This document shows, piece after piece, positions 50,435 to 58,803 of a stretch of DNA of 64,000 bases. Every line of letters starts with the position of its first letter. Position 1 is the stretch's first letter. The DNA is from Pseudomonas abieticivorans (GTDB taxonomy: Bacteria > Pseudomonadota > Gammaproteobacteria > Pseudomonadales > Pseudomonadaceae), in assembly GCF_023509015.1 (NCBI RefSeq), contig NZ_CP094975.1:5821501-5885500 (forward strand). The letters are read 5' to 3'. The notes below the pieces were generated by a model. The model did no database searches. It had not been told where the DNA came from and was given only the letters and a program-made list of their open reading frames with translations. Position numbers and translations under genes: made by a program.

Positions 50435-50462
50435 GGATTTGGGCTGATGGGGAGTGTGCGTC

Positions 50463-51323
50463 ATGAAAAAACTGATCATTGCCACCCTGCTGTTGGCGGC
50501 GCTGGCGGGCTGCGGCTTGCGCGAGCCGATGCCGGCCGAGCAGGACACCGAAACCCCGACCCTGACACCACGGGCCTCGACCTATTACGACCTGTTGAAA
50601 ATGCCGCGGCCAAAGGGCCGGCTGATGGCGGTGGTGTATGGGTTTCGCGACCAGACCGGGCAGTACAAGCCAACCCCGGCCAGCTCTTTTTCCACCAGTG
50701 TGACCCAAGGCGCGGCCAGCATGCTGATGGACGCCCTGCAGGCCAGTGGCTGGTTCGTGGTGCTGGAGCGCGAAGGCCTGCAGAACCTGCTGACCGAACG
50801 CAAAATCATCCGCGCCTCGCAGAAAAAACCCGATACCCCAGTGAACATCATGGGTGAACTGCCGCCCCTGCAGGCTGCCAACCTGATGCTGGAGGGCGGC
50901 ATCATCGCCTACGACACCAACGTGCGCAGCGGCGGCGAAGGTGCCCGCTACCTGGGGATCGACATCTCCCGCGAGTATCGGGTCGACCAGGTTTCGGTCA
51001 ACCTGCGCGCCGTGGACGTGCGCAGCGGGCAAGTGCTGGCCAACGTCATGACCAGCAAGACCATCTACTCGGTAGGGCGCAGCGCCGGGGTGTTCAAGTT
51101 CATCGAATTCAAGAAACTGCTGGAGGCAGAGGTGGGCTATACCACCAACGAGCCGGCGCAATTGTGCGTGCTGTCGGCCATCGAGTCCGCCGTCGGCCAC
51201 CTGCTGGCCCAAGGCATCGAGCGCCACTTGTGGAGCGTGGCCAGCGACAATTCGGGGGACAATGCCACGCTGGACCGGTACTTGAGCCAAAACCGCCAGG
51301 ACAGCGAGAGCCAGAACCCGTGA
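50463..51323 (+). CDS. csgG: Curli outer-membrane channel lipoprotein CsgG
   Basis: 286-aa lipoprotein (MKKLIIATLLLAALAGC, Cys17). Conserved parts are MPRPKGRLMAVVYGFRDQTGQYKP, the transmembrane/constriction region SSFSTSVTQGAASMLMDALQASGWFVVLEREGLQNLLTERKI, and VSVNLRAVDVRSGQVLANVMTSKTIYSVG. It forms a nonameric diffusion channel. ATG 50463 is chosen as the lipoprotein start. It ends the operon; the next genes converge, so no csgA or csgB follows here. Confidence 0.93.
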   Translation: MKKLIIATLLLAALAGCGLREPMPAEQDTETPTLTPRASTYYDLLKMPRPKGRLMAVVYGFRDQTGQYKPTPASSFSTSVTQGAASMLMDALQASGWFVVLEREGLQNLLTERKIIRASQKKPDTPVNIMGELPPLQAANLMLEGGIIAYDTNVRSGGEGARYLGIDISREYRVDQVSVNLRAVDVRSGQVLANVMTSKTIYSVGRSAGVFKFIEFKKLLEAEVGYTTNEPAQLCVLSAIESAVGHLLAQGIERHLWSVASDNSGDNATLDRYLSQNRQDSESQNP

Positions 51324-51338
51324 GCGGGTGGCTGGCCC

Positions 51339-52037
51339 TCAGCCCAGCCCGCGCTCGGAAGGCGAGGGCGCGCACCGGTTGGGCTGGCAGGGGGCGATTG
51401 CCGCAGCCACCCAGGTGCAGGCCTTGGGCGCATTGCCCTCGGCCAGCGCCGCCACCAGGTTGCGCCTGGCCGCCCACGACGCCAAGTGGTCAACCGCCAC
51501 CCCTCGCGCCGTGATCAGGCAGCCCAGTGGCACCACTGTTTCGGCGAAGCGCATCAACGGCTTGTTGCCTGTCATCGACGCCAGGTGCAGGTGCAACTCC
51601 ACCACCGTGCACAGCGCCAGGGCCGGCTGGCCACTGCACAGGTAATGATGCTCGCGCGCCAGCCACTGTTGCAGCCGCGCCACGTCCATCTCGTTGCAGT
51701 GCCTGGCCACCTGGGCCATGTTCAAGCGTTCGGCCATTTGCCAGGCGGTCAGGGTTTGCTGCGCCTGGGCGTCGCTTGATTGCACCACCCGGGCCGGGCA
51801 GCCGGGGTGGGCCTCGATCAGCCCGTTGCGGGCCAGGCGGCTCAACACCTGGCTGGTGACGTTGCGGCCCACGCCGCAGCGCTGGCTGATCCAGCCCGCC
51901 GTGAGTGCGGCGCCTGCAGGTAGTTGCTGGTCGAGCAGGGCGTACAGCACCTGGTCATAGGCGTCGCCGGCCGAACATTTGCGCCGCGGCGTGTGCCGAC
52001 GGGCACTCACCGGGAAGGTCAATACGTTACTCAGCAT
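51339..52037 (-). CDS. GntR-family regulator, copy 1 (FCD-like)
   Basis: 232-aa regulator. The winged HTH is GDAYDQVLYALLDQQLPAGAALTAGWISQRCGVGRNVTSQVLSRLARNGLIEAHPG. A helical effector domain of FCD type follows (ALCTVVELHLHLASMTGNKPLMRFAETVV, with His-rich metal-site positions). It lies 14 bp after GntR copy 2 on the same strand, so dctA-gntR-gntR reads as one operon. Family members sense small organic acids. Confidence 0.82.
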   Translation of the reverse strand: MLSNVLTFPVSARRHTPRRKCSAGDAYDQVLYALLDQQLPAGAALTAGWISQRCGVGRNVTSQVLSRLARNGLIEAHPGCPARVVQSSDAQAQQTLTAWQMAERLNMAQVARHCNEMDVARLQQWLAREHHYLCSGQPALALCTVVELHLHLASMTGNKPLMRFAETVVPLGCLITARGVAVDHLASWAARRNLVAALAEGNAPKACTWVAAAIAPCQPNRCAPSPSERGLG

Positions 52038-52051
52038 CGCGGGCCTCGCGC

Positions 52052-52771
52052 TCAGGCATTGTCGGGTATCTGCAGGGGCACGTTCAGGCGTCGGCCTTCC
52101 TGCAGGATGTGTTGGCGCATCAGGTCGCTGGCGCCCGCGCTGTCCTTGTTGCGGATGGCGCGCACCAGCGCCTCGGCTTCGCCAAGGCGCGCGGCCTGAT
52201 GTTCGGCGGACACCTTCAACGCTTGCGCCGACTGCTGCAGGGCGCTGCGGGTTTGCTGCACCATGCTGTGGAAAATCGGGTTTGCGGTCAGGGCGAACAG
52301 TTGCTCGTGGAAGGCGATGTAGGCGTGGTTGCCAGCCTCGCCGTCGGCCTCCTCCAGGGCTTCGCGCAAGTCCATCAGGCTCAGGCGCAACTCGCCGGTT
52401 TCCTTTTGGCTGATGGACTGGGCCAGCAGGCCGACGATGAACGGCTCCAGGGTGTAGCGCAGTTGCAGGTAGTCGCCCAGGGTGGCCTGGGCCACCGCGC
52501 TGGCGCTGGCGACGCCATCGGCCAGGGGTTCATCCAGCACCACCACGCCTTTGCCGGGCATGGAGCGCACCAGGCCCAGGGTTTCCAACACGATGATGGC
52601 CTCGCGCAGGCTGGGCCGGCTGATGCCCAGTTGCTCGGCCAGTTCGCGCTGGCCGGGCAGCATGTCGCCGGAGCGCCAGCGGCCGGTGGCCAGGGCCTGC
52701 CGGAGTTTTTCGACCACTGAAGTGACGACGGTAGATGAGCTGATCACCGGGTTTTCCTTATTGAAAGTCAA
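52052..52771 (-). CDS. GntR/FadR-family regulator, copy 2
   Basis: 239-aa regulator. The HTH LRQALATGRWRSGDMLPGQRELAEQLGISRPSLREAIIVLETLGLV is a textbook FadR/PdhR/LldR-type domain. The FCD domain follows (LRYTLEPFIVGLLAQ; AYIAFHEQLFALTANPIFHSMVQQ), including metal-site His residues. Its start overlaps the dctA stop by 4 bp. The palindromes at 54153 and 54228 upstream of dctA fit the TGGT-N2-4-ACC-type sites of this group, so it probably controls dctA. Confidence 0.88.
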   Translation of the reverse strand: MTFNKENPVISSSTVVTSVVEKLRQALATGRWRSGDMLPGQRELAEQLGISRPSLREAIIVLETLGLVRSMPGKGVVVLDEPLADGVASASAVAQATLGDYLQLRYTLEPFIVGLLAQSISQKETGELRLSLMDLREALEEADGEAGNHAYIAFHEQLFALTANPIFHSMVQQTRSALQQSAQALKVSAEHQAARLGEAEALVRAIRNKDSAGASDLMRQHILQEGRRLNVPLQIPDNA

Positions 52772-54081
52772 AAGTCCTGTTGGTGCGCCACGTTCACAGG
52801 CTTCTGGGCCTTGAAGGCGAACCCTTGGCGGGCGGCGAGCACATTATTGGCACGTTTGAGGTCTATATCGTTTTCCCAACGGCCGATGGCAACGGTGGCC
52901 ACGCAATTGCCGATCAGGTTGGTCAGTGCCCGGCCGATGCCCATGAACCAGTCCACGGCCAACACCAGCACCAGGCCCACCACCGGTATCGCCGGCACCG
53001 CGGTCAAGGTCGCGGCCAGGATCACCAAGGCCGAGCCGGGGATGCCGTGGGCGCCCTTGGAGGTGACCAGCGACACCAGCAAAATGGTCAGCAGGTCGGT
53101 GAAGGCCAGCGGCGTGCCGGTGGCATGGGCGATGAACACGATGGCCAGGGTCAGGTAGATGGAGAAACCGTCGAGGTTGAACGAGTACCCGGTCGGTACC
53201 ACCAGCCCTACGGTGGAACTGCCGATGCCCAGATGTTCGAGCTTGCGCATCACTTGCGGCAACACGGCGTCGGAGGAGGCGGTGCCGAGCACGATCAGCA
53301 GTTCTTCGCGCAGGTATTTGATGAAGGGCAGGATGCGCAGCCCCGACAGGCGCATCACCGTGCCCAGCACCAGCAGCACGAACACCGAACAGGTCAGGTA
53401 GAACACCACCACCAGGCTGCCCAGGTGCTGCAGCGACTGGATGCCGTACTTGCTGGTGGTGAACGCGATGGCGCCAAACACGCCGATGGGCGCCAGGCGC
53501 ACGATCATGCCCATGATGCGAAACACCACGTGGCTCAGCTCACTGATCAGCCGCGAGATGCCCGAGGCCTGTTCGCCTACCAGGTTCAGCGCACTGCCAA
53601 ACAGCACGGCAAACAGCAGCACTTGCAGGATGTTGTTGTCAGCAAAGGCGCCGATCACCGAGTTGGGGATCAGGTCCATGATAAAGGTAGAGGCACCGTG
53701 GATTTGATGGGTGCGTGCGGTCAGGTCGCCCAAGTCGCTAGTGGACAGTTGGTCCAGGTGGATGTTGGCGCCGGTGCCCAGGTCCGTGGCGTAGGCGCAC
53801 ACCAGGCCGATCACCAGGGCCAGGGTGGTCAGCACTTCAAAATACAGCACCGATTTCAAGCCGATGCGCCCCACCTTCTTCAGGTCGCCAGCGCCGGAAA
53901 TGCCGCTGACCACGACGCAAAAGACCACCAGGCCGATGAGCATCTTGATCAGTTTGATAAAGCCGTCACCCAAGGGTTTGAGTTCGGCGCTGAAGGCGGG
54001 AAAGCTGAGGCCGCAGACGATGCCTATGATCAGTCCGAGCACAACCTGTAGGAAAATCGAGCGAGAGCACCACTTGAGCAT
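52768..54081 (-). CDS. dctA: C4-dicarboxylate transporter DctA-like
   Basis: 437-aa sodium/proton:dicarboxylate symporter (DAACS family). Characteristic regions are LIKMLIGLVVFCVVVSGISGAGDLKKVGRIG, the serine-rich hairpin LGTASSDAVLPQVMRKLEHLGI and the substrate site VGLVVPTGYSFNLDGFSIYLTLAIVFIAHATG. It takes up succinate, malate, fumarate or related acids. First gene of a dctA-gntR-gntR operon. Regulation by linked GntR proteins instead of the usual DctB/DctD suggests a specialised substrate rather than general succinate uptake (inference). Confidence 0.9.
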   Translation of the reverse strand: MLKWCSRSIFLQVVLGLIIGIVCGLSFPAFSAELKPLGDGFIKLIKMLIGLVVFCVVVSGISGAGDLKKVGRIGLKSVLYFEVLTTLALVIGLVCAYATDLGTGANIHLDQLSTSDLGDLTARTHQIHGASTFIMDLIPNSVIGAFADNNILQVLLFAVLFGSALNLVGEQASGISRLISELSHVVFRIMGMIVRLAPIGVFGAIAFTTSKYGIQSLQHLGSLVVVFYLTCSVFVLLVLGTVMRLSGLRILPFIKYLREELLIVLGTASSDAVLPQVMRKLEHLGIGSSTVGLVVPTGYSFNLDGFSIYLTLAIVFIAHATGTPLAFTDLLTILLVSLVTSKGAHGIPGSALVILAATLTAVPAIPVVGLVLVLAVDWFMGIGRALTNLIGNCVATVAIGRWENDIDLKRANNVLAARQGFAFKAQKPVNVAHQQDF

Positions 54082-54152
54082 GAGGAGGATCCTGGTCGGT
54101 GTCTTTGCCGGGACGCAAGGGTACCCAAAGCAAGGACTTAATTATTTTGGTC

Positions 54153-54169
54153 TTACCGGTATGTCCAGT
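54153..54169. promoter_or_regulatory. GntR operator candidate 1
   Basis: TTACCGGTATGTCCAGT, matching the second copy at 54228-54245 at all but three positions, 72 bp upstream of the dctA start. Confidence 0.6.
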
Positions 54170-54227
54170 GCAGGTCGATTCTAGGACGCAATTCACCGAT
54201 TGCGCAATGCCTGGAGCGCATCAAGAT

Positions 54228-54245
54228 CTGACCGGTATGACCAGT
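54228..54245. promoter_or_regulatory. GntR operator candidate 2
   Basis: CTGACCGGTATGACCAGT (reverse ACTGGTCATACCGGTCAG), an imperfect palindrome typical of FadR/PdhR/LldR-type sites, 75 bp from copy 1, on the same helical face within about 0.2 turn. Confidence 0.62.
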
Positions 54246-54524
54246 GGTCAAACAGCAAGATCCAGGCCAGCGCCGTAAACAGGGCCTGTAACGCTGTGTA
54301 AGGGGCTGTTTTTGAACTTAAATGAGGCGCTCCCCTGCACCACGCCCCTTGTGGGGGCACCGGACCGCCGCCTTGGTTTGCCTGAGATAGCCACTCGATC
54401 GTTCGCGGATAAGTCCGCGCCTACTGTTGCGCAGGCTGAAATGATGGATTGCCAAAACTGGTTATTCCATCACTTCGGGTGCAGGTTCAAGCTGGCTCCA
54501 CACCCACTTGACCTGGAGCCGACC
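54246..54524. other. Intergenic region between the dctA operators and the GST gene
   Basis: Holds one REP-type unit (54402-54424). An in-frame extension of the GST reading frame back to 54312 shows no ribosome site or family-like sequence. Nothing else is recognised. Confidence 0.5.
54402..54424. repeat. REP element
   Basis: TTCGCGGATAAGTCCGCGCCTAC, a diverged member of the same REP family as at 23114 and 58144-61786. Confidence 0.7.
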
Positions 54525-55145
54525 ATGGCGATCAAACTCTACGACTTCCCCCTTTCCGGCCACGCCCATCGGGTGAAACTGATGCTCTCGCTGCTGGAGT
54601 TGGACACTGAACAGGTGTTCGTTGACCTGGCCAAGGGTGAGCACAAGCAGCCTGCCTTCCTGGCGCTGAACCCTTTTGGCCAGGTGCCGGTGATCGATGA
54701 CAACGGTACCGTGCTGGCCGACTCCAATGCGATCCTGGTGTATTTGGCCACCCGCTACGGCAAGGGCCTCTGGCTGCCCACCGACCCGGTCGAACTGGCA
54801 CAGGTGCAGCGCTGGCTGTCGGTGGCGGCGGGGCCTTTGCACGCCGGCCCCGCCTCGGCGCGGTTGATCACGGTGTTTGGCGCCAAGCTGGACGCGCAGG
54901 CCACCATCGCCCGCGCCCATGACCTGCTCAAGGTGATCGACCAGGCATTGGCCGGCCGCCAATACCTGGTCGGGGGCGCAGTGAGCATCGCCGACATCGC
55001 CTGCTATACCTACATCGCTCACGCACCGGAAGGCAATGTCTGCTTGGCCGAGTACCCACACGTGCGCGCCTGGCTGGCCCGCATCGAGGCGTTGCCGGGG
55101 TTTGTCGGCATGCCGCGCACCGTCGTGGGCCTGCAAACCGCTTGA
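54525..55145 (+). CDS. Glutathione S-transferase family protein
   Basis: 206-aa protein. The thioredoxin-fold N-terminal domain has [19 protein letters not shown] (active-site Ser4-Gly region) and the cis-Pro/Ser motif [27 protein letters not shown] for glutathione binding. The helical C-terminal domain has the N-capping box [19 protein letters not shown]. Start 54525 follows GGAG by seven bases. It is 16 bp upstream of the reductase fusion gene and probably co-transcribed, suggesting a joint detoxification or redox role. Confidence 0.88.
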   Translation: MAIKLYDFPLSGHAHRVKLMLSLLELDTEQVFVDLAKGEHKQPAFLALNPFGQVPVIDDNGTVLADSNAILVYLATRYGKGLWLPTDPVELAQVQRWLSVAAGPLHAGPASARLITVFGAKLDAQATIARAHDLLKVIDQALAGRQYLVGGAVSIADIACYTYIAHAPEGNVCLAEYPHVRAWLARIEALPGFVGMPRTVVGLQTA

Positions 55146-55161
55146 TACAGGAGCACCGGTA

Positions 55162-57201
55162 ATGGCAATCGAATCGTTCCCCTGGCACGCCGGCGAACTG
55201 CAGCTGCAACAGCGCGCCGGCGTGGCCGAACGCATGGCCGTGGTGGGGCGCCGGGCCATTGGCAAGCAACTGCCCGACCAGCATCGTCAGTTTTATCCGT
55301 TGCTACCGTACCTGGTGATGGGCGGCGTGGATGCCGACGGGCGGCCGTGGGCGACGATGCTGGAAGGCCCTCCAGGCTTCGCCCATTCGCCCGGCCCACA
55401 GGTGCTGCGGCTCGACAGCCTGCCGGGCAGCAGCGACCCATTGGCCGTGGCCCCTGGCAGCGCCGTGGGCCTGCTTGGCATCGACCTGAACACCCGCCGG
55501 CGCAACCGCGTCAACGGCCAGGTCGCGGTGGTGGACGACCAAGGCTTCAGCGTGGCGGTGGCCCAGGCCTTCGGCAATTGCCCGCAGTACATTCAGTTGC
55601 GCGCGGTGCAGTCTGGCGGGGTGCCCGAAAAACCGGGCCCGGTCGAACGTGCCCCTGAACTGAACGAGCGCGACCGGCAGTGCATCAGCCGCGCCGACAC
55701 CTTTTTCGTCGCCAGTTTCGTGGATGAAGACGGCGATCCCGAACGGCGCTCCGTGGATGTTTCCCACCGTGGCGGCAACCCAGGGTTTGTGCGGGTGCAG
55801 GGCAATGTGCTGACGATTCCGGACTTTGCCGGCAATCTGTTTTTCAACACGCTGGGCAATCTGCTGCTCAACCCCATGGCGGGGTTGTTGTTTGTCGACT
55901 TTGCCACGGGCGACCTGCTGCACCTGAGCGGGCGTACCGAGATCCTGCTGCAGAGCGATGAAATCGCCGCGTTCCAGGGCGCCGAGCGCCTCTGGCAACT
56001 GGCCGTGGAGCAGGTGGTGCGCCGCCCGGCCGCGCTGGCCTTGCGTTGGCAATTGCACGGCGTGTCGCCCACCAGCCAACTGACTGGCGATTGGGTGCAG
56101 GCCGCCGCGCGGCTGCAAGCCGACGCGTTACGCGACACCTGGCGGCCTTGGCGGGTGACGCGCATCGTCGATGAAAGCCGCGACATCCGTTCGTTTTACC
56201 TGGCGCCCGATGACGGCGCCGGGCTGCCACGTTTCGATGCCGGGCAGCACTTGCCAGTGCGCATTGCCCTGAGCCCCGGCCAGGCGCCGGTCATTGGCAC
56301 TTACAGCCTGTCCAGCGCACCGTCCGATGATTTTCTACGCATCAGCGTCAAGCGCGATGGGCGGGTGTCGGCATACCTGCATGACCAGGTGGGCGTGGGC
56401 GACGTGATCCAAGCCCGTGCGCCCCAGGGCCGCTTCAGTGTGCAGGCCCAGGCGCGTCGGCCACTGGTGCTGCTCGCCGCAGGCGTGGGCGTGACGCCGT
56501 TGCTGTCGATGCTGCGCGAGGTGGTTTACCAAGGCCAGCGCACCCGGCGTACCCGGCCTACCTGGTTTATCCAGAGCGCCCGGCACCTGGCGGACCTGGC
56601 CTTTGGCGAGGAGTTGCAGGCGCTGCAAGCACAGGCCGGCGATGCGCTGCAGGTGATCCGCCTGCTCAGCCAGCCTGAGGCCTGCGCCCGGGCGGGGCAG
56701 GATTACCATGGGCAAGGGCGCATCGACATTGCGCTGCTCAAGGCGGTGTTGTCGTTGGATGACTTCGACTTCTACCTGTGCGGCCCCGGCACGTTTACCC
56801 AGGCGCTGTACGATGGTCTGCGTGACTTGCACCTGCAGGACGACCGCATCCATGCCGAAACCTTTGGCCCTTCCAGCCTCAAGCGGACCCAGGACAAGCC
56901 TGTGGCTAGCGTGCAGCAACCGCCCGCCGCCAGCGCGCCGGTGCCGGTGGTGTTTGCCACCTCAGGCCAGCAGGCGCGCTGGAAGCCGGGGGGTGGCAGT
57001 TTGCTGGAACTGGCCGAAAGCCGTGGCCTGGCCCCCGAATTCAGTTGCCGGGGTGGTTCGTGCGGCACGTGCGCCACCCGCCTGGTCAGTGGCCAGGTGC
57101 ATTACCCCAGCCCACCGGCCGAGTTGCCGGCGCCTGGGGAGGTGTTGATTTGCTGCGCGGTGCCGGCACAGGGCGCGGATCCGTTGGTGCTGGCGCTCTG
57201 A
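55162..57201 (+). CDS. PNPOx / FAD reductase / 2Fe-2S fusion protein
   Basis: 679-aa three-part flavoprotein. Residues 1-315: pyridoxamine-phosphate-oxidase-like domain (MGGVDADGRPWATMLEGPPGF; ADTFFVASFVDEDGDPERRSVDVSHRGGNPGFVRV; FFNTLGNLLLNPMAGLLFVDF). Residues about 340-575: ferredoxin-NADP reductase fold with FAD site GTYSLSSAP and NAD site LLAAGVGVTPLLSMLREV and FYLCGPGTFTQAL. Residues about 595-679: plant-type 2Fe-2S domain, C-x4-C-x2-C in FSCRGGSCGTCATRL with the last ligand in LICCAVP. It is likely a soluble NAD(P)H-driven electron-transfer enzyme. CAGGAGC precedes ATG 55162. Substrate unknown. Confidence 0.9.
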   Translation: MAIESFPWHAGELQLQQRAGVAERMAVVGRRAIGKQLPDQHRQFYPLLPYLVMGGVDADGRPWATMLEGPPGFAHSPGPQVLRLDSLPGSSDPLAVAPGSAVGLLGIDLNTRRRNRVNGQVAVVDDQGFSVAVAQAFGNCPQYIQLRAVQSGGVPEKPGPVERAPELNERDRQCISRADTFFVASFVDEDGDPERRSVDVSHRGGNPGFVRVQGNVLTIPDFAGNLFFNTLGNLLLNPMAGLLFVDFATGDLLHLSGRTEILLQSDEIAAFQGAERLWQLAVEQVVRRPAALALRWQLHGVSPTSQLTGDWVQAAARLQADALRDTWRPWRVTRIVDESRDIRSFYLAPDDGAGLPRFDAGQHLPVRIALSPGQAPVIGTYSLSSAPSDDFLRISVKRDGRVSAYLHDQVGVGDVIQARAPQGRFSVQAQARRPLVLLAAGVGVTPLLSMLREVVYQGQRTRRTRPTWFIQSARHLADLAFGEELQALQAQAGDALQVIRLLSQPEACARAGQDYHGQGRIDIALLKAVLSLDDFDFYLCGPGTFTQALYDGLRDLHLQDDRIHAETFGPSSLKRTQDKPVASVQQPPAASAPVPVVFATSGQQARWKPGGGSLLELAESRGLAPEFSCRGGSCGTCATRLVSGQVHYPSPPAELPAPGEVLICCAVPAQGADPLVLAL

Positions 57202-57232
57202 TAAAGTGACACACGTCGTGTAGGGATGAGCC

Positions 57233-58183
57233 ATGGATCGATTTCAGGAAATGCAGGTGTTTCTGGCCGTGGCCGATGCCCAGGGGTTTGCCGCGGCGGC
57301 GCGCCGCCTCAAGCTGTCGCCGCCCAGTGTGACCCGCGCAGTGGCAGCCCTGGAAGCGCGCATTGGCACGCAACTGTTGACCCGCACCACCCGCAGCTTG
57401 CACCTGAGCGAGGCAGGCCAGCGTTACGCCGAGGATTGCCGGCGTATCCTGGGTGAACTCGATGAGGCCGAAGCGGCCGCGGCCGGTAGTTATTCGCTGC
57501 CCAGTGGCGTGTTGACGATCACGGCCCCCGTGTTGTTCGGCGACCTGTACGTCACGCCGCTGATGGCTGGCTATCTGGACCGCTACCCGCCCGTGTCGAT
57601 CAATGCGCTGTTGGTAGACCGAGTGGTCGATATGCTTGAGGAGGGCGTCGACGTGGCCATTCGCATCGGCCACCTGCAAGAGGCCGGGCACCATGCGGTG
57701 ACGGTCGGCCACGTGCGCCAGGTGGTCTGTGCCACCCCCGGCTATTGGGATGTGCATGGCCGCCCCAGCCACCCCGGCGAGCTGCGCCGGGCCACGATCA
57801 TCCAGACCTCGGCCAGCCATTTGCACACCGACTGGCACTTCGTGGAAAACGGTCAGCCGCTGAGCTGGCGCCCCGAGCCACGGCTGGTAGTCACCGCCAA
57901 CCAGGCGGCGATCCATGCCGCAAGCCTTGGGTGGGGCGTGACCCGGGTGCTGTCCTATCAAGTGGCGCGCCGGGTGGCGGCGGGGGAGTTGGAGGTGGTG
58001 CTGGCCGAGTTCGAGCCGCCGGCGTTGCCGATACAGGTGGTGTACGCCAAGGGCGCCCGATTAGCGGCCAAGGTCAGCACCTTCGTGGCGCACTGTGTGG
58101 AGCAACTGGGCCAGGACCCCGCGCTGAACCCGCTGATATCTTCCGTAGGCGCGGATTTATCCGCGAATGGATCGCCGCGGTGA
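57233..58183 (+). CDS. LysR-family regulator with REP-encoded C-terminus
   Basis: 316-aa regulator. The HTH is at residues 5-62 (MQVFLAVADAQGFAAAARRLKLSPPSVTRAVAALEARIGTQLLTRTTRSLHL), followed by a CrgA-type effector domain (GVLTITAPVLFGDLYVTPLMAGYLDRYPPVSINALLVD). It follows the reductase fusion by 31 bp on the same strand, so it may be in the GST-reductase transcript. The last 13 or so residues ([13 protein letters not shown]) are translated from the first REP unit (58144 onward), so the native C-terminus was probably altered by repeat insertion. Confidence 0.88.
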   Translation: MDRFQEMQVFLAVADAQGFAAAARRLKLSPPSVTRAVAALEARIGTQLLTRTTRSLHLSEAGQRYAEDCRRILGELDEAEAAAAGSYSLPSGVLTITAPVLFGDLYVTPLMAGYLDRYPPVSINALLVDRVVDMLEEGVDVAIRIGHLQEAGHHAVTVGHVRQVVCATPGYWDVHGRPSHPGELRRATIIQTSASHLHTDWHFVENGQPLSWRPEPRLVVTANQAAIHAASLGWGVTRVLSYQVARRVAAGELEVVLAEFEPPALPIQVVYAKGARLAAKVSTFVAHCVEQLGQDPALNPLISSVGADLSANGSPR

Positions 58184-58385
58184 ATCAGGTAGACGCGCGT
58201 TGTGTTTTTCGCGGATGAATCCGCTCCTACAATTCATACCCTGTAGGAGCGGATTTATCCGCGAATGGATCGCCGAGGTGAATCAGGTAGATGCGCGTTG
58301 TGTTTTTCGCGGATGAGTCCGCTCCTACAATTCATACCCTGTAGGAGCGGATTTATCCGCGAATGGATCGCTGCGGTGAATCAGG
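58144..58385. repeat. 98-bp tandem REP/BIME array, left part
   Basis: Units start at 58144, 58242 and 58340, exactly 98 bp apart. Each carries two inverted REP cores (GTAGGAGCGGATTTATCCGCGAA and TTCGCGGATGAATCCGCTCCTAC) joined by a linker (gatcgccgcggtgaatcaggtagatgcgcg type). The third unit is cut after 46 bp by the IS66-family insertion and resumes at 61645. Confidence 0.9.
58378..58385. repeat. Target-site duplication, left copy
   Basis: GAATCAGG, repeated at 61637-61644. Eight bases is the usual duplication length of the IS66 family. Confidence 0.88.
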
Positions 58386-58407
58386 GTAACCGTCCGGCCA
58401 AGTCACC
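58386..58407 (+). repeat. IS66 left terminal inverted repeat
   Basis: Begins GTAA as usual for IS66 elements; complementary to three right-end-like words at 60724-60745 (15/22), 61511-61532 (16/22) and 61615-61636 (16/22). Confidence 0.82.
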
Positions 58408-58423
58408 TACCGAACTCCAGCAT

Positions 58424-58471
58424 TAAGGGCGATGGTGTCCGCGTATTTTTAAGCGGACGCGATCGCCCTTA
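58424..58471. other. Long hairpin upstream of tnpA
   Basis: TAAGGGCGAT (58424-58433) pairs with ATCGCCCTTA (58462-58471), and GTCCGC (58437-58442) pairs with GCGGAC (58453-58458). Such a structure before tnpA could block read-through translation into the transposase or act as transposase-binding site. Confidence 0.55.
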
Positions 58472-58485
58472 TCGCCAGGATTTCC

Positions 58486-58803
58486 ATGCGCCAACGAAGC
58501 TTTTATCCCAAACCATTCAAAGCCCAGGTCGTCCAAGAATGCCTGCAACCCGGAGCGACGATTTCCAGCGTAGCCATCCATCACGGCATCAACGTCAACG
58601 TGATCCGCAAGTGGCTACCGACTTACAGGGATCAATCGCCTGCAACCTTGCCGGCTTTCGTTCCGGTAAAAACGGTACCAAGGCGAGCATCAGAAGAGAT
58701 GGTGATCATCTCGCTGCCTCTGGGTGATAAATCCATCACCGTAAAATGGCCAGCCTCGGATCCGGACGGCTGCGCCTGTTTCATTCGTGGCTTGGCCCAA
58801 TGA
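58486..58803 (+). CDS. tnpA: IS66 accessory protein TnpA
   Basis: 105-aa HTH protein (FKAQVVQECLQPGATISSVAIHHGINVNVIRKWLPTYR), the first reading frame of IS66 elements. Its stop overlaps the tnpB start (ATGA). The base composition is less GC-rich than the flanking genes. Required with TnpB and TnpC for transposition in this family. Confidence 0.9.
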   Translation: MRQRSFYPKPFKAQVVQECLQPGATISSVAIHHGINVNVIRKWLPTYRDQSPATLPAFVPVKTVPRRASEEMVIISLPLGDKSITVKWPASDPDGCACFIRGLAQ

